From a virus, in the IMG/VR virus record IMGVR_UViG_3300028800_000109, positions 1 through 56,568 of that record: DNA of 56,568 nt. One strand, given 5' to 3'. The notes beneath the pieces are model-generated. The model ran no database searches, was not told the DNA's origin, and saw only the letters and a program-made list of their open reading frames with translations. Every line of letters starts with the position of its first letter. The stretch's first letter is position 1. The translations under genes and the position numbers were made by a program. Shown piece by piece: positions 6,257-14,671 of this stretch.

Positions 6257-7432
6257 ATGACACGGTTGGGCGACGCACTCCGAGAGAAGTACCGCGACCC
6301 CCGCGACGTCATCCGCACGCTCGGCCTCGACGCGGCGCTCCTGGATCAGAAGGGAAAGAACATGCCGAAGCCGACGAAGTTCGCCAACACCGCCCTTCAG
6401 CTCACGGCCGCCGCGATCAAGCCGCTCCTCGCCAAGGACGCGAAGATCAACCTGATGCCGGTCTTCAAGGACGTCACCGCCAAGAACTTCAAGGCGCAAA
6501 AGATCAAGATCGCGCTCGACGCCGCGCTCAAGGGCAAGCTCGCCAAGGACGCCGACCCGCACATGGGCCACGTCGTCAAGCTGCTCGACGCGATCGAGGG
6601 CACGTCCAGCAACGTCGCCGACGAATCGGTCAGCGAGTCGCAGCACAACGCGATGGAGGCGGCCGCCCACGGCGAGTCCAACCTCGGCATCCCCGAAAAG
6701 GTCGGCAAGGACTTCGAGAAGGCGGACAAGGGCAAGACCTTCGACGCCGAGCCGTTCAAGGCCTTCCTCAAAGAGAAGGGCATGAGCGAGGACGACATCA
6801 TGAAGGCCTGCGACATGATGCCGAAGCCGGCGATGGACGACGAAGAGGTCGACGAAGACGAGAAGGAGAAGGACGCCTCGTTCGAGGGCGTCAAGGATCC
6901 AGCCAACGACGCGTCGTTCGAGAAGGACAAGGAAGAGGACTCGGCGAAGGAAGGCGAGGCCAAGGACAAGGCCGCCAAGGACGCCGAAATCAAGGCAGCC
7001 AAGGACAAGGCGGCGAAGGACGAGGCCGAGAAGAAGGCGAAAGATTCCATGAAGGACATGGTCAGCAAGGGCGCTATGGACGCAGCGATCAAGGCTGCGA
7101 CCGATGCCACCGTCAAGCGCGTGACCGAGACCGCGCGCCAGATCAGGATCGCGCTCGACGAGGTGCGGCCGTGGGTCGGCGAGATCCCGGCGACGATGGC
7201 CTTCGACAGCGCGGAGCAGGTCCGCCGCCACGCGCTCAAGATGATGGGCGTCGACGGCGCCGAAGAGATTCACGAGTCGGCGCTCTCCAAGATCATCAGC
7301 CTGCACCCGAAGCCGGGTGCGCGGCCGGCGGAGCGCGGCGGCGACAGCGGCGAGCAGCTCGGCATGGACGAGGCGGCCAAGGACAGGCTGTCGAAGCGCT
7401 ACCCGGGCATCGATCGGATCGTCGTCCAGTAA
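6257..7432 (+). CDS. putative head scaffold protein
   Basis: About 391 residues from ATG 6257, chosen because GAAGG lies 10 bases upstream; TTG 6251 is the alternative. The protein is rich in Lys, Glu, Asp and Ala with long predicted helices (residues about 190-270 are almost only KDEA), as is common for internal scaffolds. Its place between the protease and the cement and capsid genes supports this. It has the look of the C-terminal scaffold region of other DUF2213 proteins, here as its own gene. Confidence 0.68.
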   Translation: MTRLGDALREKYRDPRDVIRTLGLDAALLDQKGKNMPKPTKFANTALQLTAAAIKPLLAKDAKINLMPVFKDVTAKNFKAQKIKIALDAALKGKLAKDADPHMGHVVKLLDAIEGTSSNVADESVSESQHNAMEAAAHGESNLGIPEKVGKDFEKADKGKTFDAEPFKAFLKEKGMSEDDIMKACDMMPKPAMDDEEVDEDEKEKDASFEGVKDPANDASFEKDKEEDSAKEGEAKDKAAKDAEIKAAKDKAAKDEAEKKAKDSMKDMVSKGAMDAAIKAATDATVKRVTETARQIRIALDEVRPWVGEIPATMAFDSAEQVRRHALKMMGVDGAEEIHESALSKIISLHPKPGARPAERGGDSGEQLGMDEAAKDRLSKRYPGIDRIVVQ

Positions 7433-7485
7433 GGCGGCGCAGCACAACGGACTACGCGGTTTTTAACTCTTAGGAGACCACAGAC

Positions 7486-8487
7486 ATGAGCGGCACCGGC
7501 GGCTTCCAGACGCAAGCGTACCCGCAGCCCGCTATGGCGGTGGCCGGCGACTTCGCCAGCCAGAACCCATACTGGAGCTTCGACGCGGGCCCCGGCGGCC
7601 TCGTGGCCGGCGCGGGCGGTGTCACCATCGGCGTGTTCGCGTGGGCCAAGTACCCGCCCGACGCGGACGGCGCGCCGTCTCAGGTCTTCAACTCCGCGAT
7701 CACCATCCAGCCGACGTCGGCGTACGGCACCGCGCTGGTCCCGCCATCGGGCTTCGTGCACCGCGCGCAACAGGCGCTGATCACCGCCTATCTCGGCTAC
7801 TACACGCAGGTGATCCCGCAGGGCTTCCCGGTCACGCTGATGACCGGCGGCGACTTCTGGTGCGTCAACAACGGCACGACCGACGCGCTGGTGGGCCAGA
7901 AGGCCTTCGCCTCCGTCGTCAACGGCCAGGTGTCGTTCGCGGCCTCTGGCACGGTCGGCGGCCTCGCCGCCATCGGCACGAGCGCGGTCATCACCTCGCA
8001 GCAGTTCACCGTCACCGGCTCGATCACCGGCGACATCCTCACGGTCACCGCCAACGGCTCGGGCGGCGTCTACCCGGGCGCGACCATCACCGCGAACGGC
8101 GTGGGCGTCGTCGTCGCCGTGCTCTCGGGCACGCCGACCGGCACCGGCACCTTCCTGCTGTCGATGAACGAGCAGGCGGTGGCGCAGACCACGGCGATCG
8201 TCGGCGGCTACGGCCAGCTGACGGTCGGCGGCCAGCCGTCGACCACGGTCCCGGTTGCGGTCGGCGACATCGTGTTCGGCTCCGGCGTGGTCACCGGCCC
8301 GCCGACGGTCGTCATGTGGAGCATCTCGGGCTCCGGCACGGTCACCCAGACGATGATCGTCAACAACAACACCGCGGTGGCGACCACGACCATGTCGTTC
8401 GCGACTGCCATCGAAACAAGGTTCTGGGCGGTGTCGACCGGCCTGCCGGGCGAGCTCGTCAAGATCACGGACAAGCCGGTCTACTAA
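7486..8487 (+). CDS. capsid cement/decoration protein (Gp24-like structural cement)
   Basis: A 333-residue protein. The N-terminal part (AVAGDFASQNPYWSFDAGPGGLVAG followed by TIGVFAWA, residues about 15-55) matches the phage structural cement family that stabilises the capsid between protease and major capsid genes. Residues about 175-235 contain a Gly/Thr-rich beta module of the kind repeated in several other virion proteins here (GTPTGTGTF variant). A good ribosome binding site (TAGGAG) precedes the ATG. Only the segment up to about 24 residues in a row is characteristic; the C-terminus is generic. Confidence 0.72.
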   Translation: MSGTGGFQTQAYPQPAMAVAGDFASQNPYWSFDAGPGGLVAGAGGVTIGVFAWAKYPPDADGAPSQVFNSAITIQPTSAYGTALVPPSGFVHRAQQALITAYLGYYTQVIPQGFPVTLMTGGDFWCVNNGTTDALVGQKAFASVVNGQVSFAASGTVGGLAAIGTSAVITSQQFTVTGSITGDILTVTANGSGGVYPGATITANGVGVVVAVLSGTPTGTGTFLLSMNEQAVAQTTAIVGGYGQLTVGGQPSTTVPVAVGDIVFGSGVVTGPPTVVMWSISGSGTVTQTMIVNNNTAVATTTMSFATAIETRFWAVSTGLPGELVKITDKPVY

Positions 8488-8532
8488 GCGAACATCATCG
8501 GAACGGTTGAACGGCTAACAGGAGCGACGAAG

Positions 8533-9624
8533 ATGAACCTTCAAGAGGCGCGGGCGGAGTGGCAGGCCGATAAGGCCACACTTGAGCAGAACGGCGTCGT
8601 CCTGCCGGGCGTCACCATGTACATGCCCGACGCGTGGAAGCGCGACTACCGGCTCGCGTTCGACGCGCAGCCGACGCTCTCCACCGACCCGAACTCGGGC
8701 ATCCCGTCCATCCTGACGACCGCGATCGACCCCAAGGTCATCCGCATCGTCTTCACGCCGCTCAACTTCGCCGCGATCCTCGGCGAGCAGAAGGCCGGCG
8801 ACTGGCTCGAAGAGACCCGCATCTTCCCGGTCGTCGAAGAGACCGGCGAGGTGTCGTCGTACGGCGACTTCAACAACAACGGCCGCGCGGGCGTCAACCT
8901 CAACTTCCCGAACTTCCAGTCGTACCTGTTCCAGACGTTCGTCCGCTACGGCGAGCGCGAGCTGGAGCGCGCCGGACTCGCCCGTATCAACTACGTCAGC
9001 GAGCTCAACGTCTCGGCGTCGGACCTGCTCAACCGGTACCAGAACCTCTCCTACGCGTTCGGCATCTCCGGCCTGCAGAACTACGGCATCGTCAACAACC
9101 CGTACCTGTCGGCCTACCTCACGCCGGCGCTCAAGGCCGCTGGCGGCACGTCGTGGTTCTCCGGCAACACGCCGAACGCGACCGCCAACGAGGTCTACAA
9201 CGACATCGTCGCGCTGGTGGAGAAGCTGATCGCGCAGACGAACGGCACGGTGGAGCTCGACGACGAGATGACGCTGGCGATGTCGCCGGCCTCGGCGCTC
9301 GCGCTGCGCTTCGCCAACTCGTTCGGCGTCTACGTGGAAGACCTGCTCAAGAAGGGCTTCCCGAAGATGAAGGTGATGACGGCACCGCAGTACGGCGTCC
9401 AGAACAGCGTCAACCCGCAGGGTTACTCGACGGCCGGCAACGCGATGCAGCTCATCGTCAAGCGCATCCAGGGCCAGGAGGTCGCCTACGCGGCCTTCAA
9501 CGAGAAGCTCCGCGCCCACAAGATCATCGCCGAGCCGTCGGCATGGCAGCAGAAGATGACGTCCGGCTCGTGGGGCACGATCCTGCGCATGCCGCTCGGC
9601 GTCACCGGGATGCTGGGCATCTAA
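8533..9624 (+). CDS. major capsid protein (DUF2184 type)
   Basis: A 363-residue protein. The segments TLSTDPNSGIPSILTTAIDP, KVIRIVFTPLNFAAILGE, ETGEVSSYGDF and NYGIVNNPYL are characteristic of the DUF2184 major capsid family with an HK97-like fold. The C-terminal part (EKLRAHKIIAEPSAWQQKM...GTILRMPLGVTGMLGI) is also typical. A strong ribosome binding site (AACAGGAGCGACGAAG) precedes the ATG. The length is normal for the family, and the gene sits after the scaffold and cement genes as expected. Confidence 0.9.
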   Translation: MNLQEARAEWQADKATLEQNGVVLPGVTMYMPDAWKRDYRLAFDAQPTLSTDPNSGIPSILTTAIDPKVIRIVFTPLNFAAILGEQKAGDWLEETRIFPVVEETGEVSSYGDFNNNGRAGVNLNFPNFQSYLFQTFVRYGERELERAGLARINYVSELNVSASDLLNRYQNLSYAFGISGLQNYGIVNNPYLSAYLTPALKAAGGTSWFSGNTPNATANEVYNDIVALVEKLIAQTNGTVELDDEMTLAMSPASALALRFANSFGVYVEDLLKKGFPKMKVMTAPQYGVQNSVNPQGYSTAGNAMQLIVKRIQGQEVAYAAFNEKLRAHKIIAEPSAWQQKMTSGSWGTILRMPLGVTGMLGI

Positions 9625-9649
9625 GCCAGCAGGAAGGCAAGCCCGCAGT

Positions 9650-9934
9650 ATGGCGACGGTCAAGGTCCATAGCGGGCTGCAAAACGCGATCGAGCTTCGG
9701 CTCCACGACATGGTGGCGGCCGAGCACGGCGCCTACTCGATCAACCCGGGCATCCACACCGCCCGCAGGCGCGACGTGCCGCACGTGATCGTGCGGCCGG
9801 GCCTCAACGAAATCGACGCTGCGTTCTGGAAAGAGTGGGACGAGCAGAACGAGGGCACCGCGTTGCGCGGGGCCCTCCTTGTGTTCGGGGACAAGAAAAC
9901 GGCGGCTGTGGCCGCGGCAATGGAGAGCATCTGA
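9650..9934 (+). CDS. small head-region protein, function unknown
   Basis: A 94-residue protein directly after the capsid gene. It has a segment PGIHTARRRDVPHVIVRPGLNEIDAAFW and a C-terminal helix (KKTAAVAAAMESI). It may be a head or neck accessory protein. The stop overlaps the next ATG as TGATG, so translation is coupled. Confidence 0.6.
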   Translation: MATVKVHSGLQNAIELRLHDMVAAEHGAYSINPGIHTARRRDVPHVIVRPGLNEIDAAFWKEWDEQNEGTALRGALLVFGDKKTAAVAAAMESI

Positions 9935-10431
9935 TGGGTACCGCAGGCGAGAAGATCACGGTCGCGAGCAAGCTCGAGTTTGACCTCCAGCTCCAGCTCC
10001 AGCGATTCCGCGACGTCCAGGTCGTCAACCGCGGCGAGCGGTGGGTGGAAGCGATGTCGGAGCGCTACGGCGAGATCGTCATCCTCAAGGGCACGTCGTT
10101 CCCGAACGGCAGCGTGCCCGACGGCATGGAGCGGCCGCACATCGTCGCCGGCGGCTTCTCGCTCACGCACAACGTCGACAAGACGTTCTTCGAAGAGTGG
10201 CTCAAGCAGAACGCGGAACTGCCGGCGGTCAAGAACAAGCTGATCTTCGCGGCGGCCAAGCTCGACACGGCGAAGGGCCTCTCCAAGGACCTGCGCGACC
10301 TCAAGAGCGGGTTCCAGCCGCTGCCGAAGATGATGGATGGCAGCAAGGACCCGCGGCTGCCGCGCAAGATGGGCGGCTTCCAGAACCAGGCCCAAGGCGG
10401 CCAGGTCAACAGCGTGCCGATGAGCGAGTAA
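9934..10431 (+). CDS. head-region protein, function unknown
   Basis: A 165-residue protein starting at the ATG that overlaps the previous stop. Its segment VPDGMERPHIVAGGFSLTHNVDKTFFEEWLKQN resembles the previous protein (both have a HIVxxG or HVIVRPG segment, then a short loop and an FFEEWLKQN or AFWKEWDEQN helix). The two may therefore share a fold. No named family. Confidence 0.6.
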   Translation: MGTAGEKITVASKLEFDLQLQLQRFRDVQVVNRGERWVEAMSERYGEIVILKGTSFPNGSVPDGMERPHIVAGGFSLTHNVDKTFFEEWLKQNAELPAVKNKLIFAAAKLDTAKGLSKDLRDLKSGFQPLPKMMDGSKDPRLPRKMGGFQNQAQGGQVNSVPMSE

Positions 10432-10460
10432 CGGCACGTTAACCAGATGAGGCGGTCGAA

Positions 10461-10928
10461 GTGGGTGTGCCCGGGGTCACGTTCAACTACGCGAACTGGA
10501 TAGCCGCGTTTCCAGAGTTCGTCGGCGTGGACGAACCGCAGGCGCAAATCTACTTCGACATCGCTACGCTCTACTTCAACAACTGCGGCTGGACCGGCGC
10601 GCTGCGCATCGCACCGACGCTGCTCAACCTGCTCACCGCCCACATCGCGAAGCTGCTGTCGCCGCTCGGCTGCGACGGCCAGCCGTCGAGCACGGGCTCG
10701 GAGCCGGCGCCGTCCGTCGTCGGCCGCATCAACAGCGCGTCCGAGGGCTCCGTCAGCGTCGGCGTCGAGCTCAACCCGTCGGGCTCGCCGTCGGAGTCGT
10801 TCTTCACGCAGACGCAGTACGGATTCATGTTCTGGCAGGCGACCGCGCAGTTCCGCACCGCGCATTATCGGGCGTTGCCGACGTTCGTGGCGCCGCCGAT
10901 CTACACCGGCCGCGGCCAAGTCTACTGA
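10461..10928 (+). CDS. head-tail adaptor (DUF4054 type)
   Basis: A 155-residue protein with a GTG start. The pattern FNYANWIAAFPEFVGV near the N-terminus, then LLNLLTAHIAKL (residues about 54-66), followed by a Ser/Gly-rich loop with GRINSASEGSVSV and the C-terminal FFTQTQYGFMFWQATAQFRTA, matches the DUF4054 family found between head and tail genes. Such proteins join the portal ring to the tail. The length is usual for the family. Confidence 0.82.
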   Translation: MGVPGVTFNYANWIAAFPEFVGVDEPQAQIYFDIATLYFNNCGWTGALRIAPTLLNLLTAHIAKLLSPLGCDGQPSSTGSEPAPSVVGRINSASEGSVSVGVELNPSGSPSESFFTQTQYGFMFWQATAQFRTAHYRALPTFVAPPIYTGRGQVY

Positions 10929-10940
10929 GGAGAGATATCG

Positions 10941-11168
10941 ATGTGGGACGATCCAGAGGGCCTGTCGCGGAAAATCAACGCGCTCGACGCGCGGCTCAAG
11001 GTTGTCGAGGAGAAGCTTAGCAAGATCGGCGGCGCCGAGCACCCTACGCTGTCGGACGACATCTCGGCCGTCGTGCACGACCTCGCGGACGGCATGGCGG
11101 CGCTGCGCACGCACCGGCCCGCGCTGTTCGAGCCGCGCAAGGAGCCGGAAGAAAACCCTACGAGCTGA
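10941..11168 (+). CDS. small coiled-coil protein
   Basis: A 75-residue protein preceded by a good ribosome binding site (GAGGAGAGAT). Residues 8-35 (LSRKINALDARLKVVEEKLSKIG) have a heptad pattern typical of a short coiled coil. No family is recognised. It is probably a head or neck accessory protein. Confidence 0.6.
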   Translation: MWDDPEGLSRKINALDARLKVVEEKLSKIGGAEHPTLSDDISAVVHDLADGMAALRTHRPALFEPRKEPEENPTS

Positions 11169-11173
11169 CGACC

Positions 11174-11527
11174 GTGGTGCCGGGCCGGCCATACGGCCTG
11201 CGCAACGAGGCGTTACTCATACTGAGAGAAGCGAAGAAAGACGTGTCACAGATCGGTGGCGGCAAATTGGCAGGTAGCATCGTCGACGGCATCCAGACGG
11301 CCGTCGCGAAGGCTATGGACGATGCCAAGCGCGAGATCGCTGGCGCGACCACCGAGCTTGTCGGCGAGATCCGCGACGGTGGCCAGGCGGTCAAGCGCGC
11401 CATTCAGGCCGAGGTGATGAACGTGCGCAACGAGTTCGGCAAGATCGTCGGCAACGCCGAGCAGGCGGCAACGGACGCCGTCACCGAGGCGAAGGCCGCC
11501 GCAGACGCCGCCAAGGAGCAGGGCTGA
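11174..11527 (+). CDS. small helical (phasin-like) protein
   Basis: A 117-residue protein with a GTG start at 11174 or 11177. Most of it (residues 30-115) is an Ala-rich amphipathic helix with repeated AxxDAxxE patterns and no Pro, similar in look to phasin or apolipoprotein-type helices. No function is assigned. The stop overlaps the next gene by one base. Confidence 0.55.
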   Translation: MVPGRPYGLRNEALLILREAKKDVSQIGGGKLAGSIVDGIQTAVAKAMDDAKREIAGATTELVGEIRDGGQAVKRAIQAEVMNVRNEFGKIVGNAEQAATDAVTEAKAAADAAKEQG

Positions 11528-11976
11528 TGGCGACGATCACAGGCGGCGAGAAACTCGCGGCGAAGCTCAAGGAAATGGCGGCGCTCGTGTCGAAGCCGGC
11601 GACGCTGCGCGTGGGCTTCCTCGAGAACGCGAAGTACCCGGACGGCACGCCAGTTGCGATGATTGCCGCGATCCAAGACTACGGAGCGCCGAATGCGGGC
11701 ATCCCGCCGCGGCCGTTCTTCCGCAACATGATAGCCGCCAAGAGCCCGGAGTGGCCGGCGGCGATCGCGCAGTTGCTCAAGGACAATAACCTCGACGCCG
11801 TCAAGGCACTCGATCAGACCGGCTTCGCCATCGAGGGCCAGCTCCGCGAGTCGATCCAGCAAACGAATGCGCCACCACTTGCGCCGTCAACCATCGCGCG
11901 CAAAGGATTCGACAAGCCGCTTATCGACACGGGCCACATGTACAACAGCGTTGACCACGAAGTTACGACGTCGTGA
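11527..11976 (+). CDS. tail completion / virion morphogenesis protein (HK97 gp10-like)
   Basis: A 149-residue protein. The segments KLKEMAALVSKPATLRVGFLENAKYPDG, VAMIAAIQDYGAPNAGIPPRPFFRNM and PLIDTGHMYNSVDHEV match the gp10-like neck and tail-completion family, with the hallmarks (Y/E)GxP...IPxRPFF and LIDTGxMxxS. This protein caps or connects the tail during assembly. Confidence 0.82.
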   Translation: MATITGGEKLAAKLKEMAALVSKPATLRVGFLENAKYPDGTPVAMIAAIQDYGAPNAGIPPRPFFRNMIAAKSPEWPAAIAQLLKDNNLDAVKALDQTGFAIEGQLRESIQQTNAPPLAPSTIARKGFDKPLIDTGHMYNSVDHEVTTS

Positions 11977-11989
11977 ACAGGAGAGACTA

Positions 11990-12484
11990 ATGCGCAACAC
12001 ACTTTTCGACAGCAACCTCGGCGACGTCGAGTCGATCAACCTCCCGATCGGTCAGACAACGCCGTTCCCCGGCAACTTCACGTCGGTGACCGTCACCGGC
12101 TCGCTCGCGGTCGGCGGTGGCGTCACCGTCGGCGGCGTCGGCGGCCTGCAGGAGTCGTGGGCAGCGTCGGTCGGCCTCACGGGCACCACCAACACGTTCG
12201 CGGCCGCCGTGGCGCTCACGGCCGCCAACAACGTCATCGTCAGCGCGACGTTCACCTCCGGCTCGCCGTGCGCGCTGCCATCGGTGGCGTTGTGGCAGGG
12301 CGGTGCGATCAACGTCTTCAACCAGACGACCATGACGGTAGCCGTCTGGCCGCAGCCGGCGGACAAGATCGACGCGGTCGCGGCGGGCACCAACGTGCTG
12401 CTGGACGCCGGCAAGCGCTGCACGTTCTACGCGCCGACGGCGACCGAGATCATCTCCGGCCAGATCGGCGTCACCTCCGTCTGA
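11990..12484 (+). CDS. hypothetical beta-rich virion protein
   Basis: A 164-residue protein preceded by AGGAG. The N-terminal part has SVTVTGSLAVGGGVTVGGVGG, a repetitive Gly/Val/Thr beta segment. The C-terminal part (NVFNQTTMTVAVWPQPADKIDAV, then CTFYAPTATEIISGQIG) resembles surface or decoration proteins in phage structural regions. It is the last gene before the terminator at 12510. Confidence 0.58.
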   Translation: MRNTLFDSNLGDVESINLPIGQTTPFPGNFTSVTVTGSLAVGGGVTVGGVGGLQESWAASVGLTGTTNTFAAAVALTAANNVIVSATFTSGSPCALPSVALWQGGAINVFNQTTMTVAVWPQPADKIDAVAAGTNVLLDAGKRCTFYAPTATEIISGQIGVTSV

Positions 12485-12509
12485 TCGCTTTATCTGTGCA
12501 GCGTCGGTG

Positions 12510-12536
12510 GGGCCGCCCTTTGCAGGCGGCCCTTCT
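12510..12536 (+). terminator. rho-independent terminator
   Basis: An 8-bp GC-only stem (12510-12517 with 12525-12532), a 7-base loop and a T-rich tail (TTCTT). It lies 26 bases after the stop of the preceding gene and closes the head operon. Confidence 0.75.
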
Positions 12537-12557
12537 TCGTCCTATAGATTCGGCCTC

Positions 12558-13952
12558 ATGGGATTCGCGCCGGGCTGGGACGCAAGCGCAATGGACGGGA
12601 TCGGTGCCGGCAAGACCGTGCTTTGTCACGGCTGCTTTGACCTCCTGCATCTCGGCCACCTGCGCCACCTCGAGGAAGCTGCTGCGCTTGGCGACCGCCT
12701 GGTCGTTTCAATCACCGCCGACGACCACGTCAACAAGGGCCACGGCAGGCCGCACTTCCACGCCGAGCAACGCCGCGAGGCCCTGCGCAAGCTCTCGTTC
12801 GTCGACGAAGTCATCATCAGCGATGGGCCGACGGCGGTCGAGACCATCCGCCGCGTGCGTCCAGCGTTCTACGTCAAGGGCGTGGACTACGCCGAAAAGG
12901 CCGACGATCCCGGGCTCGCCGCCGAGCGCGAGGCGGTCGAGGGCGTTGGTGGCCAGCTCATCATCACGACGTCGGAGAAATGGTCGTCGACGAAGCTCCT
13001 GCGCAGCGTCAAGCTCTCCGGCCAGGCGCTCGCCTATATCGAGCATGCGCGGGCGCAAGGCTACCTCGACCGGATACTCGATGCATTCGAGCGCGCCGAC
13101 AAGCTGTCGGTGCTGTTCGTCGGCGAGACGATCATGGACGAATACCGCTACGAGAAGCCGCTCGGGAAGTCGTCCAAGGAGTTCATCGTCGTGACCGTGG
13201 CGGCGGGCCACGAGCTGTTCGACGGCGGGATACTGGCTGCGGCCAAACACGGCGGCTGGCAGAATCACCGCATCGCTACGAGCGTGTCGACCATCACCAA
13301 GACGCGGTACGTGGACGTCGACTTCAACCGCAAACTTTCCGAGAGCTACTCGTCGCGCGACATCGAACCGATGGACGACCATCAGCGCGACCAGCTCAAG
13401 CAGCTCGTCGGCGAGGCGGACGTCGTCGTCACGATCGACTTCGGCCACGGCATGATCGGCGTCGCCGAGCGCGAGATCCTGCAAGGCGCGAAGTGGCTGG
13501 CGGTGACCGCCCAGACCAACGCCGGCAACTACGGATTTAACCCGGTCACGAAGTATCAGCACGCGGACTACGTGTGCGTCGACGAGCAAGAGGCGCGGCT
13601 TGCCGCCGGCCACCAGGGCGGCACCGTGGACCAGGCGATGTTTCGGATCATGCAGAAGATGCGGCCTGACGCGATGACGGTCACGCGCGGCCGCTACGGC
13701 TCGGTGTCGAGGGCCGCCAACGCGAACGCCACCTTTGAGGTTCCGGCGTTCATCGAGGCCGGTTTCGACACGATGGGCGCCGGCGATGCCTTCCTCGCGG
13801 TTGCCGGCCCGCTCGTGGCCGCGGGCCTCAACGTGGAAGTGGCTGCGTTCGTCGGCAACGTGGCGGGCGGCCTCAAGACCGCGATCCTCGGCCACCGTCG
13901 GCACGTGGGCCGCGACGACATCATCAAGAACCTGGAATGGCTGCTCAAATGA
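12558..13952 (+). CDS. bifunctional sugar nucleotidyltransferase / PfkB-type kinase (HldE-like, domain order swapped)
   Basis: A 464-residue protein. Residues about 18-150 form a cytidylyltransferase-fold domain (VLCHGCFDLLHLGHLRHLEEA with the HxGH signature at 31-34, later WSSTKLL). Residues about 175-464 form a ribokinase/PfkB kinase (SVLFVGETIMDEYRY, and the FDTMGAGDAFLA signature near 405-416). HldE, which makes ADP-heptose, carries the kinase first and the transferase second, so the order is reversed here. The neighbouring GmhA-like gene, overlapping by 4 bases, supports heptose phosphate chemistry. ATG 12591 is an alternative start. The exact sugar is inferred. Confidence 0.85.
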   Translation: MGFAPGWDASAMDGIGAGKTVLCHGCFDLLHLGHLRHLEEAAALGDRLVVSITADDHVNKGHGRPHFHAEQRREALRKLSFVDEVIISDGPTAVETIRRVRPAFYVKGVDYAEKADDPGLAAEREAVEGVGGQLIITTSEKWSSTKLLRSVKLSGQALAYIEHARAQGYLDRILDAFERADKLSVLFVGETIMDEYRYEKPLGKSSKEFIVVTVAAGHELFDGGILAAAKHGGWQNHRIATSVSTITKTRYVDVDFNRKLSESYSSRDIEPMDDHQRDQLKQLVGEADVVVTIDFGHGMIGVAEREILQGAKWLAVTAQTNAGNYGFNPVTKYQHADYVCVDEQEARLAAGHQGGTVDQAMFRIMQKMRPDAMTVTRGRYGSVSRAANANATFEVPAFIEAGFDTMGAGDAFLAVAGPLVAAGLNVEVAAFVGNVAGGLKTAILGHRRHVGRDDIIKNLEWLLK

Positions 13953-14671
13953 TCGGCGACTACGTCCTCGACCTGTCGACGGCGATCCTCCGCACCGTCT
14001 GCACCGATAGGAATGGATTGGTATATCCAGAAGCGTTTTTTTGGCTTCAGGGATATTTGAGAAAGTACGGCCGTGACGGCACCGTGTTCGTGGTCGGCAA
14101 CGGCGGATCGGCGGCCATTGCCAGCCACGTCGCGGTAGACCTTTGCAAGGCCTCTGGATTGCGAGCGACCGCGCTTAACGATGCTTCGATGCTAACGTGC
14201 CTCGGAAACGACTACGGCTATCATTCCGTGTTCGCCAAGCAGCTGGAGTATCGCGCGGCTAAAACAGACATGCTGGTCGCCATCTCAAGCTCAGGCAAAT
14301 CAGACAACATCATCTGTGCGATTAAGCAGGCCAGGAAGATGGGCATGGCGGTGGTGACGTTCACCGGCTTCGATGACGACAATGACATGCGCAGCCTCGG
14401 CAACATGAACTTTTACACGCCATCGCACCGCTACGGCATCGTCGAGCTTGCGCACCATACGATCCTGCACGCCGTCACCGACGAGCTTGCGCACCATACG
14501 ATCCTGCACGCCGTCACCGACGAGCTTGCGCACCATACGATCCTGCGCGGCGCGACGGTCACCGGTACCGTCACCCTCAATCCAGCGAACGTCTCGGGCA
14601 CGGTCTCGGTGATTCGCGGCGACGACTGGACGCCGACGGTGGAGACGGTCCATGCGGTTTCTCCTCAATGA
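13949..14671 (+). CDS. gmhA: GmhA-like phosphoheptose isomerase (SIS domain) with altered C-terminus
   Basis: A 240-residue protein. The SIS-domain signature GNGGSAAIASHVAVDL, then LTCLGNDYGY and VAISSSGKSDNIICA, match sedoheptulose 7-phosphate isomerase, which feeds the HldE step. The family normally ends near the helix VELAHHTILHAV, and here that helix is repeated three times in tandem (39-bp unit). It is followed by a 40-residue Thr/Val tail resembling the SGTV repeats of the long fibre gene at 20518. The family is about 190-200 residues long, so the extra C-terminus is anomalous. Confidence 0.85.
   Translation: MIGDYVLDLSTAILRTVCTDRNGLVYPEAFFWLQGYLRKYGRDGTVFVVGNGGSAAIASHVAVDLCKASGLRATALNDASMLTCLGNDYGYHSVFAKQLEYRAAKTDMLVAISSSGKSDNIICAIKQARKMGMAVVTFTGFDDDNDMRSLGNMNFYTPSHRYGIVELAHHTILHAVTDELAHHTILHAVTDELAHHTILRGATVTGTVTLNPANVSGTVSVIRGDDWTPTVETVHAVSPQ
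14444..14546 (+). repeat. 39-bp tandem repeat in the gmhA 3' end
   Basis: Two full and one partial (25-bp) copies of a 39-bp unit begin at 14444, 14483 and 14522 and keep the reading frame. Each encodes ELAHHTILHAVTD. The copies are identical at the DNA level, so the duplication is recent or an assembly artefact. Confidence 0.9.
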
